Made by a program: the position numbers and the translations under genes. Positions 49,204 through 57,497 of a stretch of DNA of 64,000 nt are shown piece after piece; the first letter of the stretch is position 1; each line of letters opens with the position of its first letter. Source of the stretch: JAJDOD01 sp050299835. GTDB lineage: Bacteria; Pseudomonadota; Alphaproteobacteria; Rhodobacterales; Rhodobacteraceae. Under the pieces are notes generated by a model. It ran no database searches, had not been told where the DNA came from, and worked only from the letters and a program-made list of their open reading frames with translations. Where the stretch lies: positions 1 through 64,000 of the forward strand of contig JBNKWP010000009.1 of NCBI GenBank assembly GCA_050299835.1, written 5' to 3'.

Positions 49204-49833
49204 ATGCGGGCATTGGTCATGTTGCTGCTGGGCGCCGGAGCCGCGATGGCCGAAGGCGAGACGGCGGGCGAGTTCGACTATTACGTCATGTCACTCTCGT
49301 GGTCGCCGACCTGGTGCGCGCTTGAGGGAGACCGTCGCAACTCGCCGCAATGCGAGGATGAAGCCGATAACGGCTGGGTCTTGCACGGTCTCTGGCCGCA
49401 GTATGAGACCGGCTGGCCCAGCTTCTGCACGACCACGGCCCGCAACCCGTCCCGCGCCGATACCCGCGACGAAGCCGATCTTTTCGGATCGTCCGGCAAC
49501 GCCTGGCATCAGTGGAACAAACATGGCCGCTGTTCGGGTCTGACGGCGGAGGATTTCTATGCGCTGGCGCGGGAGGCCTATTCGCGGGTCGAACGCCCGG
49601 AAATATTCCGCAAGCTGACGAAAGCGGTAAGTCTGCCGGCCTCGGTCGTGGAAGACGCCTTTCTTGAGGCCAACCCGAATCTTGAACCCGACCAGATCAC
49701 CATCACCTGCAAATCCGGCCGCATTCAGGAAGCCCGTATCTGCCCCACCCGCGCACTGGAACTCCGCGACTGCGGAGCTGACGTCATCCGCGATTGCCGG
49801 ATGGATGACGCGCTCTTCGACCCGATCCGGTGA
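49204..49833 (+). CDS. Ribonuclease T2 family protein
   Basis: Secreted acid RNase. The 209-residue product has a signal peptide (about 1-16), the CAS1 motif HGLWPQY with H61, and CAS2 WHQWNKHGRC with H102 and H107. The position often Glu in CAS2 is Q103 here, a variant allowed in the family pattern. The remaining cysteines probably pair in the periplasm. It may serve to recover phosphate or nucleotides from RNA. Stand-alone. Confidence 0.92.
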   Translation: MRALVMLLLGAGAAMAEGETAGEFDYYVMSLSWSPTWCALEGDRRNSPQCEDEADNGWVLHGLWPQYETGWPSFCTTTARNPSRADTRDEADLFGSSGNAWHQWNKHGRCSGLTAEDFYALAREAYSRVERPEIFRKLTKAVSLPASVVEDAFLEANPNLEPDQITITCKSGRIQEARICPTRALELRDCGADVIRDCRMDDALFDPIR

Positions 49834-49840
49834 ACCGTCC

Positions 49841-50809
49841 TCAACTCACCTTGAGCACGATCTTCCCGATGTGATCCGCCTCCAGCGCCCGGTGCGCGTC
49901 CGCCGCCTGTTCCAGCGGAAACTCTTCCGCTATCACCGGCGCGACCCGACCGGCGGCAACAAGCGGCCAGACTTCGCGCTCCAGTTCCTCGGCGATCCGG
50001 GCCTTGGCCGCGACCGATTGCGGACGCAGAGTTGAGCCGGTGACCGTCAGCCTTCGCACCATGATTTCGGAGAAATTCACCTCCGACATCGGCCCGCCAA
50101 GAAACGCGATGAAGACAAGCCGCCCCTCGTCCTTCAGCGCCTTGAGATCACGCGGGATATACGTGCCGCCCACCATGTCCAGGATCAGATGCGCGCCACC
50201 CGCGCCCTGCATGATCTCGACGAAATCCTCGGCCTTGTAGTTGATCCCGCGCTCGGCACCCAAGTCCTCACAGAACCGGCATTTTTCATCCGTCCCCGCC
50301 GTCGCGAAGACCCGCGCCCCTCGGGCTTTGGCAAGCTGAATCGCCGTCGTGCCGATCCCGCTCGTGCCACCATGCACAAGGAACCGTTCCCCCGCCGTCA
50401 AACCACCTCGCTGGAAGACATTCGTCCAGACTGTGAAAAACGTCTCCGGCAGGCAGGCCGCCTCGCGCAGGCCGAGACCCGTGGGCACCGGCAGGCAATG
50501 CGCTGCGGAGGTCACAACCTGCTCCGCATAGCCGCCGCCGGGCAACAACGCGCAGACCTCATCGCCGGCATTCCAGCGCGTCACGCCCGGACCAACCGCG
50601 CGGATGACGCCCGAGGCTTCCAGCCCCGGCAGGTCAGAAGCATCAGGCGGCGGGGCATAGCTGCCCGCACGTTGCAAGGCATCGGGCCGATTCACACCGG
50701 CATAGGCGACATCGATCAACACCTCGCCATATCCCGGTTCTGGCGCGGGGCGCTCGACCGACCTCAGAACCTCTGGTCCGCCGGGCTTGCTGATCTCAAT
50801 GACACGCAT
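49841..50809 (-). CDS. NAD(P)H-quinone oxidoreductase, MDR superfamily
   Basis: Zinc-independent medium-chain dehydrogenase/reductase of the quinone oxidoreductase (PIG3/TP53I3-like) type. The 322-residue product has YAGVNRPDALQRAGSY, LPGLEASGVI and the Rossmann loop VHGGTSGIGTTAIQLAKARGA. NAD(P)H is the donor; the physiological quinone is not known. Its ATG directly follows the coq9 stop (TGAATG), so it is in one operon with a ubiquinone-biosynthesis gene, which suits a quinone substrate. Confidence 0.92.
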   Translation of the reverse strand: MRVIEISKPGGPEVLRSVERPAPEPGYGEVLIDVAYAGVNRPDALQRAGSYAPPPDASDLPGLEASGVIRAVGPGVTRWNAGDEVCALLPGGGYAEQVVTSAAHCLPVPTGLGLREAACLPETFFTVWTNVFQRGGLTAGERFLVHGGTSGIGTTAIQLAKARGARVFATAGTDEKCRFCEDLGAERGINYKAEDFVEIMQGAGGAHLILDMVGGTYIPRDLKALKDEGRLVFIAFLGGPMSEVNFSEIMVRRLTVTGSTLRPQSVAAKARIAEELEREVWPLVAAGRVAPVIAEEFPLEQAADAHRALEADHIGKIVLKVS

Positions 50810-51472
50810 TCAGCCGGGCGTTCCCGGCACATCGTCGCGGGCAACCGGCGCCTTCATCCGCCCGAAAAACGCCGCTTGCATATCCATGAGCGGTTTCGTC
50901 AGCGGGTTCTCCCGCAACCGTCCCTTCAGCGCCTCGAACTGCATGACGTCCTCGATCCGGCGGTCGATGAACGCATGGGTGTCCACATAGTCCGGGCTGT
51001 CATCTCCAAGCCAGTACAGCACGGTCGACGCCCAGACCCCCGACAGGATGACGCGCTTGGAATACCAGTTGCCATCGCGGCTTTCGTCGCCCAGCGCGGT
51101 CCAGATGCGGTCCGCCGTCTCCCAGACCAGCTTGCCGCCCTCCGCCGCGTGGTTGGGCCGGGAGAACAGTGTCGAGGCACGGCGTACCGCCTCACGATCC
51201 GTCATCACCTCGATCCGATACCCCAGGGCCGCGGCGACTCGGTCGCGGAACCGCATGCCGGACAGGTCGGTCTGTTCCAGCTTCGCCACCATCGCTGCGT
51301 CGCCCCGCCGGTGGAAGGCCACGGCCAGGTCAATTGCGCCGCGCGGGGCCAGGGCCTTGGCCTCGGCCTCGCTCATACCGGCATCCCCCACGGCGGCCCG
51401 AAAGCTCGTCTCCGTCCAGCCGTCGAAGGCGACATGGGGCAGCATGGCGTCGAGCAGGGTATCGAGTGACAT
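50810..51472 (-). CDS. COQ9 family ubiquinone biosynthesis protein
   Basis: Lipid-binding protein of the TetR fold that in eukaryotes helps COQ7 hydroxylate the ubiquinone precursor. The 220-residue product has DGWTETSFRAAVGDAGMSEAEA, SRPNHAAEGGKLVWETADRIWTALGD and STVLYWLGDDSPDY, the conserved COQ9 core. The start at 51472 follows AGAGGAGT at good spacing. Operon coq9-quinone oxidoreductase. Confidence 0.93.
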   Translation of the reverse strand: MSLDTLLDAMLPHVAFDGWTETSFRAAVGDAGMSEAEAKALAPRGAIDLAVAFHRRGDAAMVAKLEQTDLSGMRFRDRVAAALGYRIEVMTDREAVRRASTLFSRPNHAAEGGKLVWETADRIWTALGDESRDGNWYSKRVILSGVWASTVLYWLGDDSPDYVDTHAFIDRRIEDVMQFEALKGRLRENPLTKPLMDMQAAFFGRMKAPVARDDVPGTPG

Positions 51473-51498
51473 GTAGGATACTCCTCTTTTACAGGTGG

Positions 51499-51527
51499 TA
51501 GACAAGTCAGGGCGACCTTGCTATACG
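51499..51527 (+). promoter_or_regulatory. Candidate promoter of rpsU
   Basis: TAGACA (51499-51504) and TATACG (51522-51527) are 17 bases apart, and point to a start near 51534, about 45 bases upstream of the rpsU ATG. Confidence 0.5.
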
Positions 51528-51579
51528 CCCACTTCCTGCAATTTTTGCAATTCTAACCTAGAAAGGTGGTGACAACCAC

Positions 51580-51786
51580 ATGCAGGTCAGTGTTCGCGAC
51601 AACAATGTCGATCAGGCGCTTCGTGCCCTGAAGAAAAAGCTCCAGCGTGAGGGCGTCTTCCGTGAAATGAAGCTTCGGCAACATTTCGAGAAGCCCAGCG
51701 AAAAGAAAGCCCGTGAAAAGGCCGAAGCTATTCGCCGTGCCCGCAAGCTAGCCCGTAAAAAGGCCCAGCGCGAAGGCATGCTCTAA
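51580..51786 (+). CDS. rpsU: 30S ribosomal protein bS21
   Basis: Small basic ribosomal protein needed for base-pairing of the 16S rRNA with ribosome-binding sites. The 68-residue product has MQVSVRDNNVDQALRALKKKL followed by FREMKLRQHFEKPSEKKARE and an RKLARKKAQREG tail. Stand-alone, with a candidate promoter and terminator hairpins. Confidence 0.97.
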   Translation: MQVSVRDNNVDQALRALKKKLQREGVFREMKLRQHFEKPSEKKAREKAEAIRRARKLARKKAQREGML

Positions 51787-51802
51787 GCAGAGCGAGACAC
51801 TG

Positions 51803-51849
51803 GGACGGTTCGCCGTCCGCCCGACGACCCCCGTGCATCGCCCGGGGGT
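51803..51849 (+). terminator. Two consecutive hairpins after rpsU
   Basis: A 6-bp stem capped by TTCG (51803-51818) is followed by a 7-bp stem (51827-51833 with 51843-51849) and then TTGTCATTTT. The pair probably ends rpsU and may also stop the convergent J-domain gene. Confidence 0.6.
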
Positions 51850-51858
51850 TTGTCATTT

Positions 51859-52305
51859 TCAGGCCGTGAGAATCTTGCTGGCGACCCTATAGCCGTTGGC
51901 CGCGCGGGCATGCAGCGTGCCCTTGTGCCGTCGAAGCAGGTCCTGGCGGGCGCGTTCAGCGGTCTCGGCCAGATCCCTGGCCCGCCGCTTCGCTTCCTCC
52001 GCCTTCTGCCGCTGCCGCGCCTCTTCGCGCTGGCGCTGCGCCGCGCGGGCCGCCCGTTGGGCCCGGTATGCCGCACGGTCGATTTCGGCTTCCTTTGCCG
52101 CCTTGTCCCTGGAGCTCGGTTGATGGCCTTGCAGCGCATCGAAAGCCGCATTGATCTCGGCAAAGCGCTCCGTGGCCTCGGCCGTGTTGCCCACCACGTC
52201 AGGATGCAATACCCGGACCTTCGCGCGCCAGGCCATGCGGATCGTCGTCATGTCGTCAGCGGGGGTCACACCCAGGATATCGAAAGGGGATCGTTTCTCT
52301 TTCAT
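51859..52305 (-). CDS. Short J-domain protein
   Basis: The 148-residue product has an N-terminal J domain (about 8-60) with the HPD tripeptide at 34-36, which stimulates Hsp70 ATPase. The rest (about 62-148) is a highly charged helix rich in Arg and Ala, without the Gly/Phe or zinc-finger region of DnaJ, so it is a class C J protein. The client is unknown. Confidence 0.85.
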   Translation of the reverse strand: MKEKRSPFDILGVTPADDMTTIRMAWRAKVRVLHPDVVGNTAEATERFAEINAAFDALQGHQPSSRDKAAKEAEIDRAAYRAQRAARAAQRQREEARQRQKAEEAKRRARDLAETAERARQDLLRRHKGTLHARAANGYRVASKILTA

Positions 52306-52445
52306 CGCCGGAAACTCGCCAGTTTAGTAAAATTATTCTTAAACCTGCCCGATCTCCCCGCCTAGCCGCTATCCGACATCAGGGTTAACGCGGGCTGGCC
52401 TTTTCCGCTGCGCCTGCCTATCGAGACGAAAACGGAGCAAGACCG

Positions 52446-52862
52446 ATGAAATCCCGCATCACCTGGATCAAGGACAAGACATTCACCGGCCAAACCGAAA
52501 GCGGCCATTCCATCGTGATTGGCACGGCGGAAGGGGACTCGCCCAAACCCGGCCCCTCGGCCATGGAACTGGTTCTGATGGGGTCCGGCACCTGCTCCGC
52601 CTGGGACGTGGTGGAGATCCTGCGCAAGGGCCGTCAACAGGTGGAGGACGTTGTCGTCGAACTCGATGCCGACCGCGCACCCGAACCGCCCAAGGTCTTC
52701 ACCCGTGTCCACATGCATTTCATCGTCAGGGGACGAGGCGTGGACCCGGCCCGAGTGGAGCGGGCCATCGCCCTTTCGGTCGAGAAATACTGCTCGGCCA
52801 CCATGATGCTGGAGAAGACCGCGACAGTGACCCATGACTTCGAAGTCATCGAAACCGCGTAA
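52446..52862 (+). CDS. OsmC family protein
   Basis: Thiol peroxidase-like or redox-sensing protein. The 138-residue product has the reactive cysteines in GSGTCSAWDV (C50) and EKYCSATMML (C116), the two-cysteine layout of OsmC/Ohr. The alanine/glycine-rich family core fits the YhfA-like branch better than Ohr. The substrate is unknown. Stand-alone. Confidence 0.9.
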   Translation: MKSRITWIKDKTFTGQTESGHSIVIGTAEGDSPKPGPSAMELVLMGSGTCSAWDVVEILRKGRQQVEDVVVELDADRAPEPPKVFTRVHMHFIVRGRGVDPARVERAIALSVEKYCSATMMLEKTATVTHDFEVIETA

Positions 52863-52884
52863 GGCAAAGAGCGTCACCGCTGCC

Positions 52885-53346
52885 CTAGACCGGCAGGGCC
52901 GTCGTCTGCCGCACCTTGCGCAGCGCGAAGGAGGATTGGATCTGCGCCACACCGGGCAGGCAGGCCAGCTTCTTGCGATGAATGCGGGCGAAATCCTCGG
53001 CATCGGCGGCGACCACCTTCAATAGGTAATCCGCCTTGCCCGCCATCAGGTGGCATTCCAGCACGTCGGGCACCCGCGCCACCTCGCGCTCGAAAGCATC
53101 CAGCACTTCGTCCTTCTGGCCCGATAGAGTGATCTCCACGAAGACCACCGTCGCCCGCCCCAAAAGACGCGGATCAAGCAGCGCGACATAGTCGCGGATG
53201 TAGCCGACTTCCTCCAGCCGCTGCACCCGACGGTGACAGGCCGAGGCAGAGAGGTTCACTTCCTCGGCGAGATCGGCGTTTGAAATCCGTCCACGCCTTT
53301 GCAGGACGGAGAGGATACGGGCATCGGTCGGGTCAAGTTCGGGCAT
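52885..53346 (-). CDS. Lrp/AsnC family transcriptional regulator
   Basis: The 153-residue product has the N-terminal helix-turn-helix LSVLQRRGRISNADLAEEVNLSASACHRRV and the C-terminal RAM ligand-binding domain (DVLECHLMAGKADYLLKV). It is divergent from ald, the classic arrangement in which such a regulator responds to alanine or leucine and controls alanine dehydrogenase. The start at 53346 (MPELDPTDARIL) is supported by the sequence rather than by its weak ribosome-binding site; a longer in-frame start at 53415 looks unlikely. Confidence 0.93.
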   Translation of the reverse strand: MPELDPTDARILSVLQRRGRISNADLAEEVNLSASACHRRVQRLEEVGYIRDYVALLDPRLLGRATVVFVEITLSGQKDEVLDAFEREVARVPDVLECHLMAGKADYLLKVVAADAEDFARIHRKKLACLPGVAQIQSSFALRKVRQTTALPV

Positions 53347-53377
53347 GGCAGAAGCTTCTTGCGCATTGAAGGGAAAA

Positions 53378-53399
53378 TTTCGACGAAGTTTCGAAGAAA
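53378..53399. promoter_or_regulatory. Tandem 11-base repeat between lrp and ald
   Basis: TTTCGACGAAG and TTTCGAAGAAA stand side by side, 9 of 11 identical. The divergent spacer (53347-53474) is where an Lrp-type regulator would bind to control ald. The two together form a plausible binding site, unproven. Confidence 0.35.
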
Positions 53400-53474
53400 T
53401 CGCCCTGTGGATCAACCATATGCAATCATTAGATACAATCGCGATGTATACCTTCCATCAAGGAGGACCCAAAC

Positions 53475-54593
53475 ATGAAAATCGGATGCCCAAAGGAAAT
53501 CAAGGCGCAGGAATACCGCGTCGGGATGACACCCACCACGGCTGGTGAAGCCGTGCGCCACGGCCATGACGTTTATATCGAGACGGGAGCGGGCCTTGGC
53601 GCGGGCTTCCCCGATGTCACCTATGAAGCGGTAGGCGCGACGATCCTGCCCGGCGCGGAGGAGGTCTTCGCGGAAGCGGAGATGATCGTGAAGGTGAAGG
53701 AGCCGCAGCCGAAGGAGCGCAAGCGGCTGCGCGAAGGACAGATCCTGTTCACCTATCTCCACCTCGCCCCCGATCCGGACCAGACACGCGACCTGATGGA
53801 CTCAGGCGCGACCTGTATCGCCTACGAGACCGTGACCGATCCCTCTGGCGGACTGCCATTGCTTGCCCCGATGTCCGAGGTGGCCGGCAAACTCGCCCCC
53901 CAGGTGGGCGCATGGACCCTGCAAAAGGCAAATGGTGGGCGCGGCGTCCTTCTTGGTGGCGTCCCCGGTGTCGGACCAGGCAAGGTCGTCGTGATTGGCG
54001 GCGGTGTCGTCGGCACCCATGCCGCGCGCGTGGCCGCGGGCATGGGCGCGGATGTGACGGTACTTGATCGGTCTCTGCCACGGCTGCGCTATCTCGACGA
54101 CACGTTCGGCTCGGTCTTCCGCAACCGCTATGCCAGCGCCGCCTCGACGGCTGAACTGATCGCGGAGGCGGACATGGTGGTCGGTGCGGTTCTCATCCCC
54201 GGCGCAGCGGCACCAAAGCTCGTCTCGCGGGCAGACCTCTCAACCATGAAACCGGGTGCCGCCATCGTCGACGTCGCCATCGACCAGGGCGGGTGTTTCG
54301 AGACCTCGAAGGCCACCACCCACGAGGACCCGATCTACGACGTCGATGGCATCATGCACTATTGCGTCGCCAACATGCCCGGCGCGGTCGCCCGCACTTC
54401 GACCATCGCGCTCACCAACGCGACCATGCCCTACCTTCTGGCGCTGGCCGACAAGGGGTGGCGGCAGGCCTGCCTCGATGATCCGCACCTGATGGAAGGA
54501 TTGAACGTCCATGCCGGCAAACTGACCTATTTTGCTGTTGGCAAGGCGCTTGGCATCGACGTCACCTCACCTGGCCTTGCCGTGAAGGCATGA
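53475..54593 (+). CDS. ald: Alanine dehydrogenase
   Basis: NAD-dependent enzyme that interconverts L-alanine with pyruvate and ammonia. The 372-residue product has MKIGCPKEIKAQEYRVGMTP, KVKEPQPKE, YLHLAPDPDQTR and the NAD site VVIGGGVVGTHAARVAAGMGAD. The C-terminal part has NMPGAVARTSTIALTNAT, characteristic of alanine dehydrogenase. AAGGAGG (53458-53464) precedes it. Divergent from the Lrp regulator. Confidence 0.97.
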   Translation: MKIGCPKEIKAQEYRVGMTPTTAGEAVRHGHDVYIETGAGLGAGFPDVTYEAVGATILPGAEEVFAEAEMIVKVKEPQPKERKRLREGQILFTYLHLAPDPDQTRDLMDSGATCIAYETVTDPSGGLPLLAPMSEVAGKLAPQVGAWTLQKANGGRGVLLGGVPGVGPGKVVVIGGGVVGTHAARVAAGMGADVTVLDRSLPRLRYLDDTFGSVFRNRYASAASTAELIAEADMVVGAVLIPGAAAPKLVSRADLSTMKPGAAIVDVAIDQGGCFETSKATTHEDPIYDVDGIMHYCVANMPGAVARTSTIALTNATMPYLLALADKGWRQACLDDPHLMEGLNVHAGKLTYFAVGKALGIDVTSPGLAVKA

Positions 54594-54598
54594 AAAAA

Positions 54599-54618
54599 GC
54601 CCCGCTGACCAGCGGGGC
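54599..54618. terminator. Bidirectional terminator between ald and mscL
   Basis: An 8-bp GC stem (54599-54606 with 54611-54618) with a 4-base loop has AAAAAA just before it; on the minus strand this gives a T6 run that ends mscL. It also lies right after the ald stop. Confidence 0.8.
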
Positions 54619-54640
54619 ATTCCAGACTTTGCGATGCTGT

Positions 54641-55036
54641 TCAGCTGGCTTTCAAAGCGTCCCGAATCTCGATCAGAATGTCTTTCTCGGATGGACCGGC
54701 ATCCGCTTCCGGCGCCGCTTCTTCCGGCTTCTCAGCCGCCGCTTTGACCCGGTTGACCATCTTGACCAGCAGGAACACCACCCAGGCGATAATCAGGAAA
54801 TTGATAACCGCCATGATGAAATTTCCGTAAGCGAAGATTGCTCCCTCTTCGCCATCACTCAGCCGGAAACCCAAACCAGAAAAGTCGATCCCGCCCGTGA
54901 AAAGGCTGATGATCGGGTTAATCAGATCGTCAACCAGCGACGTTACGATGGCCGTAAAAGCCGCACCAATGATAATACCCACGGCCATGTCCATGACATT
55001 GCCCTTGGCAATAAACTCTTTGAATTCCTGTAGCAT
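54641..55036 (-). CDS. mscL: Large-conductance mechanosensitive channel
   Basis: Pore that releases solutes on osmotic downshock. The 131-residue product has the MLQEFKEFIAKGNVMDMAVG start, the first pore helix (GIIIGAAFTAIVTSLV), and the second helix (FIMAVINFLIIAWVVFLLVKM). The cytoplasmic end has an acidic linker and a final helix. Stand-alone. Confidence 0.96.
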   Translation of the reverse strand: MLQEFKEFIAKGNVMDMAVGIIIGAAFTAIVTSLVDDLINPIISLFTGGIDFSGLGFRLSDGEEGAIFAYGNFIMAVINFLIIAWVVFLLVKMVNRVKAAAEKPEEAAPEADAGPSEKDILIEIRDALKAS

Positions 55037-55125
55037 TGGTTCCCTCTCTTCCGAATGCGCGAATGGATGCGCCTCCTGACAGGAAAATTCGTAGCCACAA
55101 AAGGGGGAAACAACAAATGTTTGTG

Positions 55126-55590
55126 TCAGATCTGGAAACGTCTAGTCGGGCAGCTTTCCGGTGAGAACAAGCGCAGGATCGCCACCACCTGCCCGGGATC
55201 TTCGGCCACCGCAAGCGCGGCCGCGTGCACTTCCTTCAGGGCATGGCCGTGTTCCGGCGGGTTCAGAACGATCAGCGATTTCCCAAGGGCCGCCGCATAT
55301 CCGGCATCGAACGCCGCGTTCCATTGCTTGTATTCGGTGCCGAAGCGCACGACCACGACATCCGCGCTCTCGATCCCGTGTCGGGTTCGGATGGCGTTAA
55401 CTTTAGCGCCCTTGTGATCGTGCCAGAATTTCTTGTCTTCGGAGCCGAGGATCGCCACCCCACAATCGTCAGACGCCGCGTGATCGGTGACCGGGCCGGA
55501 AAAGGAGAGGTTCAGACCTGCCGCTCCGGCGATGATCTGTTCCCGCCAGTCGGTGTGAATTTCACCCGAGAGATATACTTTCAGATCCAT
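55126..55590 (-). CDS. YtoQ family protein, probable C-terminal frameshift
   Basis: The 154-residue reading has MDLKVYLSGEIHTDWREQII, RHGIESADVVVVRFGTEYKQWNAAFDAGYAAALGKSLIVLNPP and HGHALKEVHAAAL, which mark the YtoQ family (nucleoside 2-deoxyribosyltransferase-like fold, function unproven). The end, ILRLFSPESCPTRRFQI, does not look like the family; a neighbouring frame offers VLTGKLPD followed by a stop at 55142-55144. Adding one base after ILR would join them as ILR-x-VLTGKLPD. A single-base deletion in the gene or an assembly error is likely; the core is intact. Confidence 0.85.
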   Translation of the reverse strand: MDLKVYLSGEIHTDWREQIIAGAAGLNLSFSGPVTDHAASDDCGVAILGSEDKKFWHDHKGAKVNAIRTRHGIESADVVVVRFGTEYKQWNAAFDAGYAAALGKSLIVLNPPEHGHALKEVHAAALAVAEDPGQVVAILRLFSPESCPTRRFQI

Positions 55591-55737
55591 ACCCGTCGCC
55601 CCTTGCAGCCAGGGTTCAGTGGTAGCCTCACATGTCAGAACTGCAAGTGCGCATCTTGAGAGAGTTCTGTTGAATTTTGCAGCTTTGCCTTCGATGAGAG
55701 TCGCTTATGTTCCCTTGCGAACACTCAAGGAATTCAA

Positions 55738-56433
55738 ATGACACTCGACCATCCGATCACCAAACGTTGGCCGCCCGTCCGAAAGGACGTGATCCAGCTT
55801 TACGCCTTTCCGACCCCGAACGGCGTCAAAGCCTCCATAGCGCTGGAGGAGCTGGGCCTCGATTACGACCCGCATCTCGTGACCCTCTCGGACGTGGACG
55901 TGAAAAGCCCCGAATTCCTGGCGCTGAACCCCAACAACAAGATCCCGGCACTGATCGACCCCAACGGGCCGGACGGCGAGTTGGTGGAGCTTTGGGAATC
56001 CGGCGCGATTCTGATCTATCTTGCCGAAAAGACCGGGAAGCTGATGCCAGCGAACGGCGCGGCAAAATACGACGTGATCAAATGGGTGATGTTCCAGATG
56101 GGCGGGCTCGGTCCGATGCTGGGCCAGTTGGGCTTCTTCGTGAAGTTTGCCGGATCGCAAATCGAAGACCCGCGCCCCCGCGACCGTTACGTGGCCGAGG
56201 CGAAACGCCTGCTGGCCGTTCTGGACGGCGCTCTTGATGGCAAGGAATGGATATCTGGCGATTACTCGATCGCCGATATCGCCATCGCACCCTGGCTGCG
56301 GGCACTCGATTTCTATGGCGCGAAGGAGATTGTCGGCTGGGACGATCTCAAGAATGTCCCAGCCTATCTTGATCGGTTTCTCGAACGGCCTGCCGTTCAG
56401 ACAGGTCTGAATACTCCGCAGCGCCCGGCCTAA
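55738..56433 (+). CDS. Glutathione S-transferase family protein (YghU/YfcG-like)
   Basis: The 231-residue product begins with a thioredoxin-fold half, IQLYAFPTPNGVKASIALEE and NPNNKIPALIDPNGPDG, where the NPNNKIPALID block is typical of the bacterial Nu-class (YghU/YfcG) group that reduces disulfides with glutathione. The helical C-terminal half (GDYSIADIAIAPWLRAL) is complete. AAGGA precedes the ATG. Its stop overlaps the convergent gene by four bases. Confidence 0.93.
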   Translation: MTLDHPITKRWPPVRKDVIQLYAFPTPNGVKASIALEELGLDYDPHLVTLSDVDVKSPEFLALNPNNKIPALIDPNGPDGELVELWESGAILIYLAEKTGKLMPANGAAKYDVIKWVMFQMGGLGPMLGQLGFFVKFAGSQIEDPRPRDRYVAEAKRLLAVLDGALDGKEWISGDYSIADIAIAPWLRALDFYGAKEIVGWDDLKNVPAYLDRFLERPAVQTGLNTPQRPA

Positions 56434-57398
56434 AGCGTCAGCCGCCAGAAAATCGCCCCCTCCTTCCTGAGAATGGAAAGCGCCCTCCGGCGCTTCCGCT
56501 CCAGAAACGAGGGGGCATCGTCGGTCGCCGTGAAACAGAACGATTTCGGCAAATCGGTATAGATCGACCTTGGCGGTTGGGTGCCTTGGATGTGTTTCAG
56601 GGTCGCGCCGGTCTTCGGCATGTGCATCCAAATGGTGCGACAGCCGATGTCAGCGACGATGACCTGAAGCGCCGCCAGAAGCGCAGCGCGCGGCCAGATA
56701 CGGGCATAGGCGTTCTGCAAACCGGCCTGATACTGCTGCAACACCCTCAGGTCACGCGAACGCGGCGCCTTTTTCTGAAGCCGGATCACCTGCCGGGACA
56801 CGTAGCGCAACCAGTCGCTCTGCACCTCCTCGATCAGCGCTTCCCCCGTGTCCATGTCGATGTCGAGCCGCACCCAGGCGAGCGTCGGGCAACCGGTCTG
56901 GCGCACGGGATGCAGGTCGAATTCGCATTGCTTCCGGATGTTCCGGTTGACCGTACCCCCCATCAGCCGTGCGTGATCGCTCGGGAATCCCAGTTGCAGC
57001 ACAAGGTTTCCGCCCTTCCGGCTGATCTGAGACCATGCCCAGCTCCCTGCCTCACCCCAGGCATCGCAGGTGAGCGTAAAGTCGAACCATTGCCCGCTGG
57101 CCGCCGCTTCCGCCCCCGCTATCGCAACCGCGCTCGCGCCCGCAGGCGAAATGTCGGTCTTGGCAAGCCGCGCAAAGTCGTCGCGGCGCAACACACCGTC
57201 CGCCGCCGCGGCAGCCATCGGCTTGACGACAGGCCGGTCGAGAAGCTTGCCGAATCGCCCGCCCCGCAGGTCACGAATGCGCGTGGTCGGACCCAGCCCA
57301 TGCGCCAGCAGCCAGACGCTTTCCTGTCCGGCGAAATACGGGAACGGAATAACCTCCGGCAGGCATTGCCGGATCAGGGAGATCTCTTGTGGTGTCAT
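56430..57398 (-). CDS. Conserved protein of unknown function
   Basis: The 322-residue product has no signal peptide or membrane segment. WVRLDIDMDTGEALIEEVQSD is a distinctive internal block (about 180-200), and the C-terminal part has repeated aromatic and basic residues (FLERKRRRALSILRKEGAIFWRL). I recall similar uncharacterised proteins in related bacteria but no function. The gene has no obvious ribosome-binding site; the hairpin at 57403-57437 sits immediately ahead of its start, and a 15-codon ORF with a perfect ribosome-binding site precedes the hairpin. Confidence 0.75.
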   Translation of the reverse strand: MTPQEISLIRQCLPEVIPFPYFAGQESVWLLAHGLGPTTRIRDLRGGRFGKLLDRPVVKPMAAAAADGVLRRDDFARLAKTDISPAGASAVAIAGAEAAASGQWFDFTLTCDAWGEAGSWAWSQISRKGGNLVLQLGFPSDHARLMGGTVNRNIRKQCEFDLHPVRQTGCPTLAWVRLDIDMDTGEALIEEVQSDWLRYVSRQVIRLQKKAPRSRDLRVLQQYQAGLQNAYARIWPRAALLAALQVIVADIGCRTIWMHMPKTGATLKHIQGTQPPRSIYTDLPKSFCFTATDDAPSFLERKRRRALSILRKEGAIFWRLTL

Positions 57399-57402
57399 TG
57401 TT

Positions 57403-57437
57403 CTGTCGGGGCAAAAGGAGACAGGCGCCCCCGACAG
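57403..57437 (-). promoter_or_regulatory. Hairpin directly upstream of the unknown gene at 56430-57398
   Basis: A 9-bp perfect stem (57403-57411 with 57429-57437) with a 17-base loop ends four bases before the start codon at 57398. It occupies the place of a ribosome-binding site. It may regulate translation or transcription of the gene together with the upstream short ORF. Confidence 0.55.
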
Positions 57438-57449
57438 TGTCAGAGGCGG

Positions 57450-57497
57450 TTATCGCAGGGCGTTCGGACCGCCCGGATGGCTGTATGGCACACGCAT
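57450..57497 (-). CDS. 15-codon ORF with strong ribosome-binding site (candidate leader peptide)
   Basis: GAGGAGG (57503-57509) lies five bases before an ATG that opens 15 codons, MRVPYSHPGGPNALR, ending in TAA. It is followed by a 9-bp hairpin and then, without another ribosome-binding site, by the 322-residue gene. This suggests a leader peptide whose translation controls the downstream start, or a small peptide in its own right. Its short length makes it uncertain. Confidence 0.45.
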   Translation of the reverse strand: MRVPYSHPGGPNALR

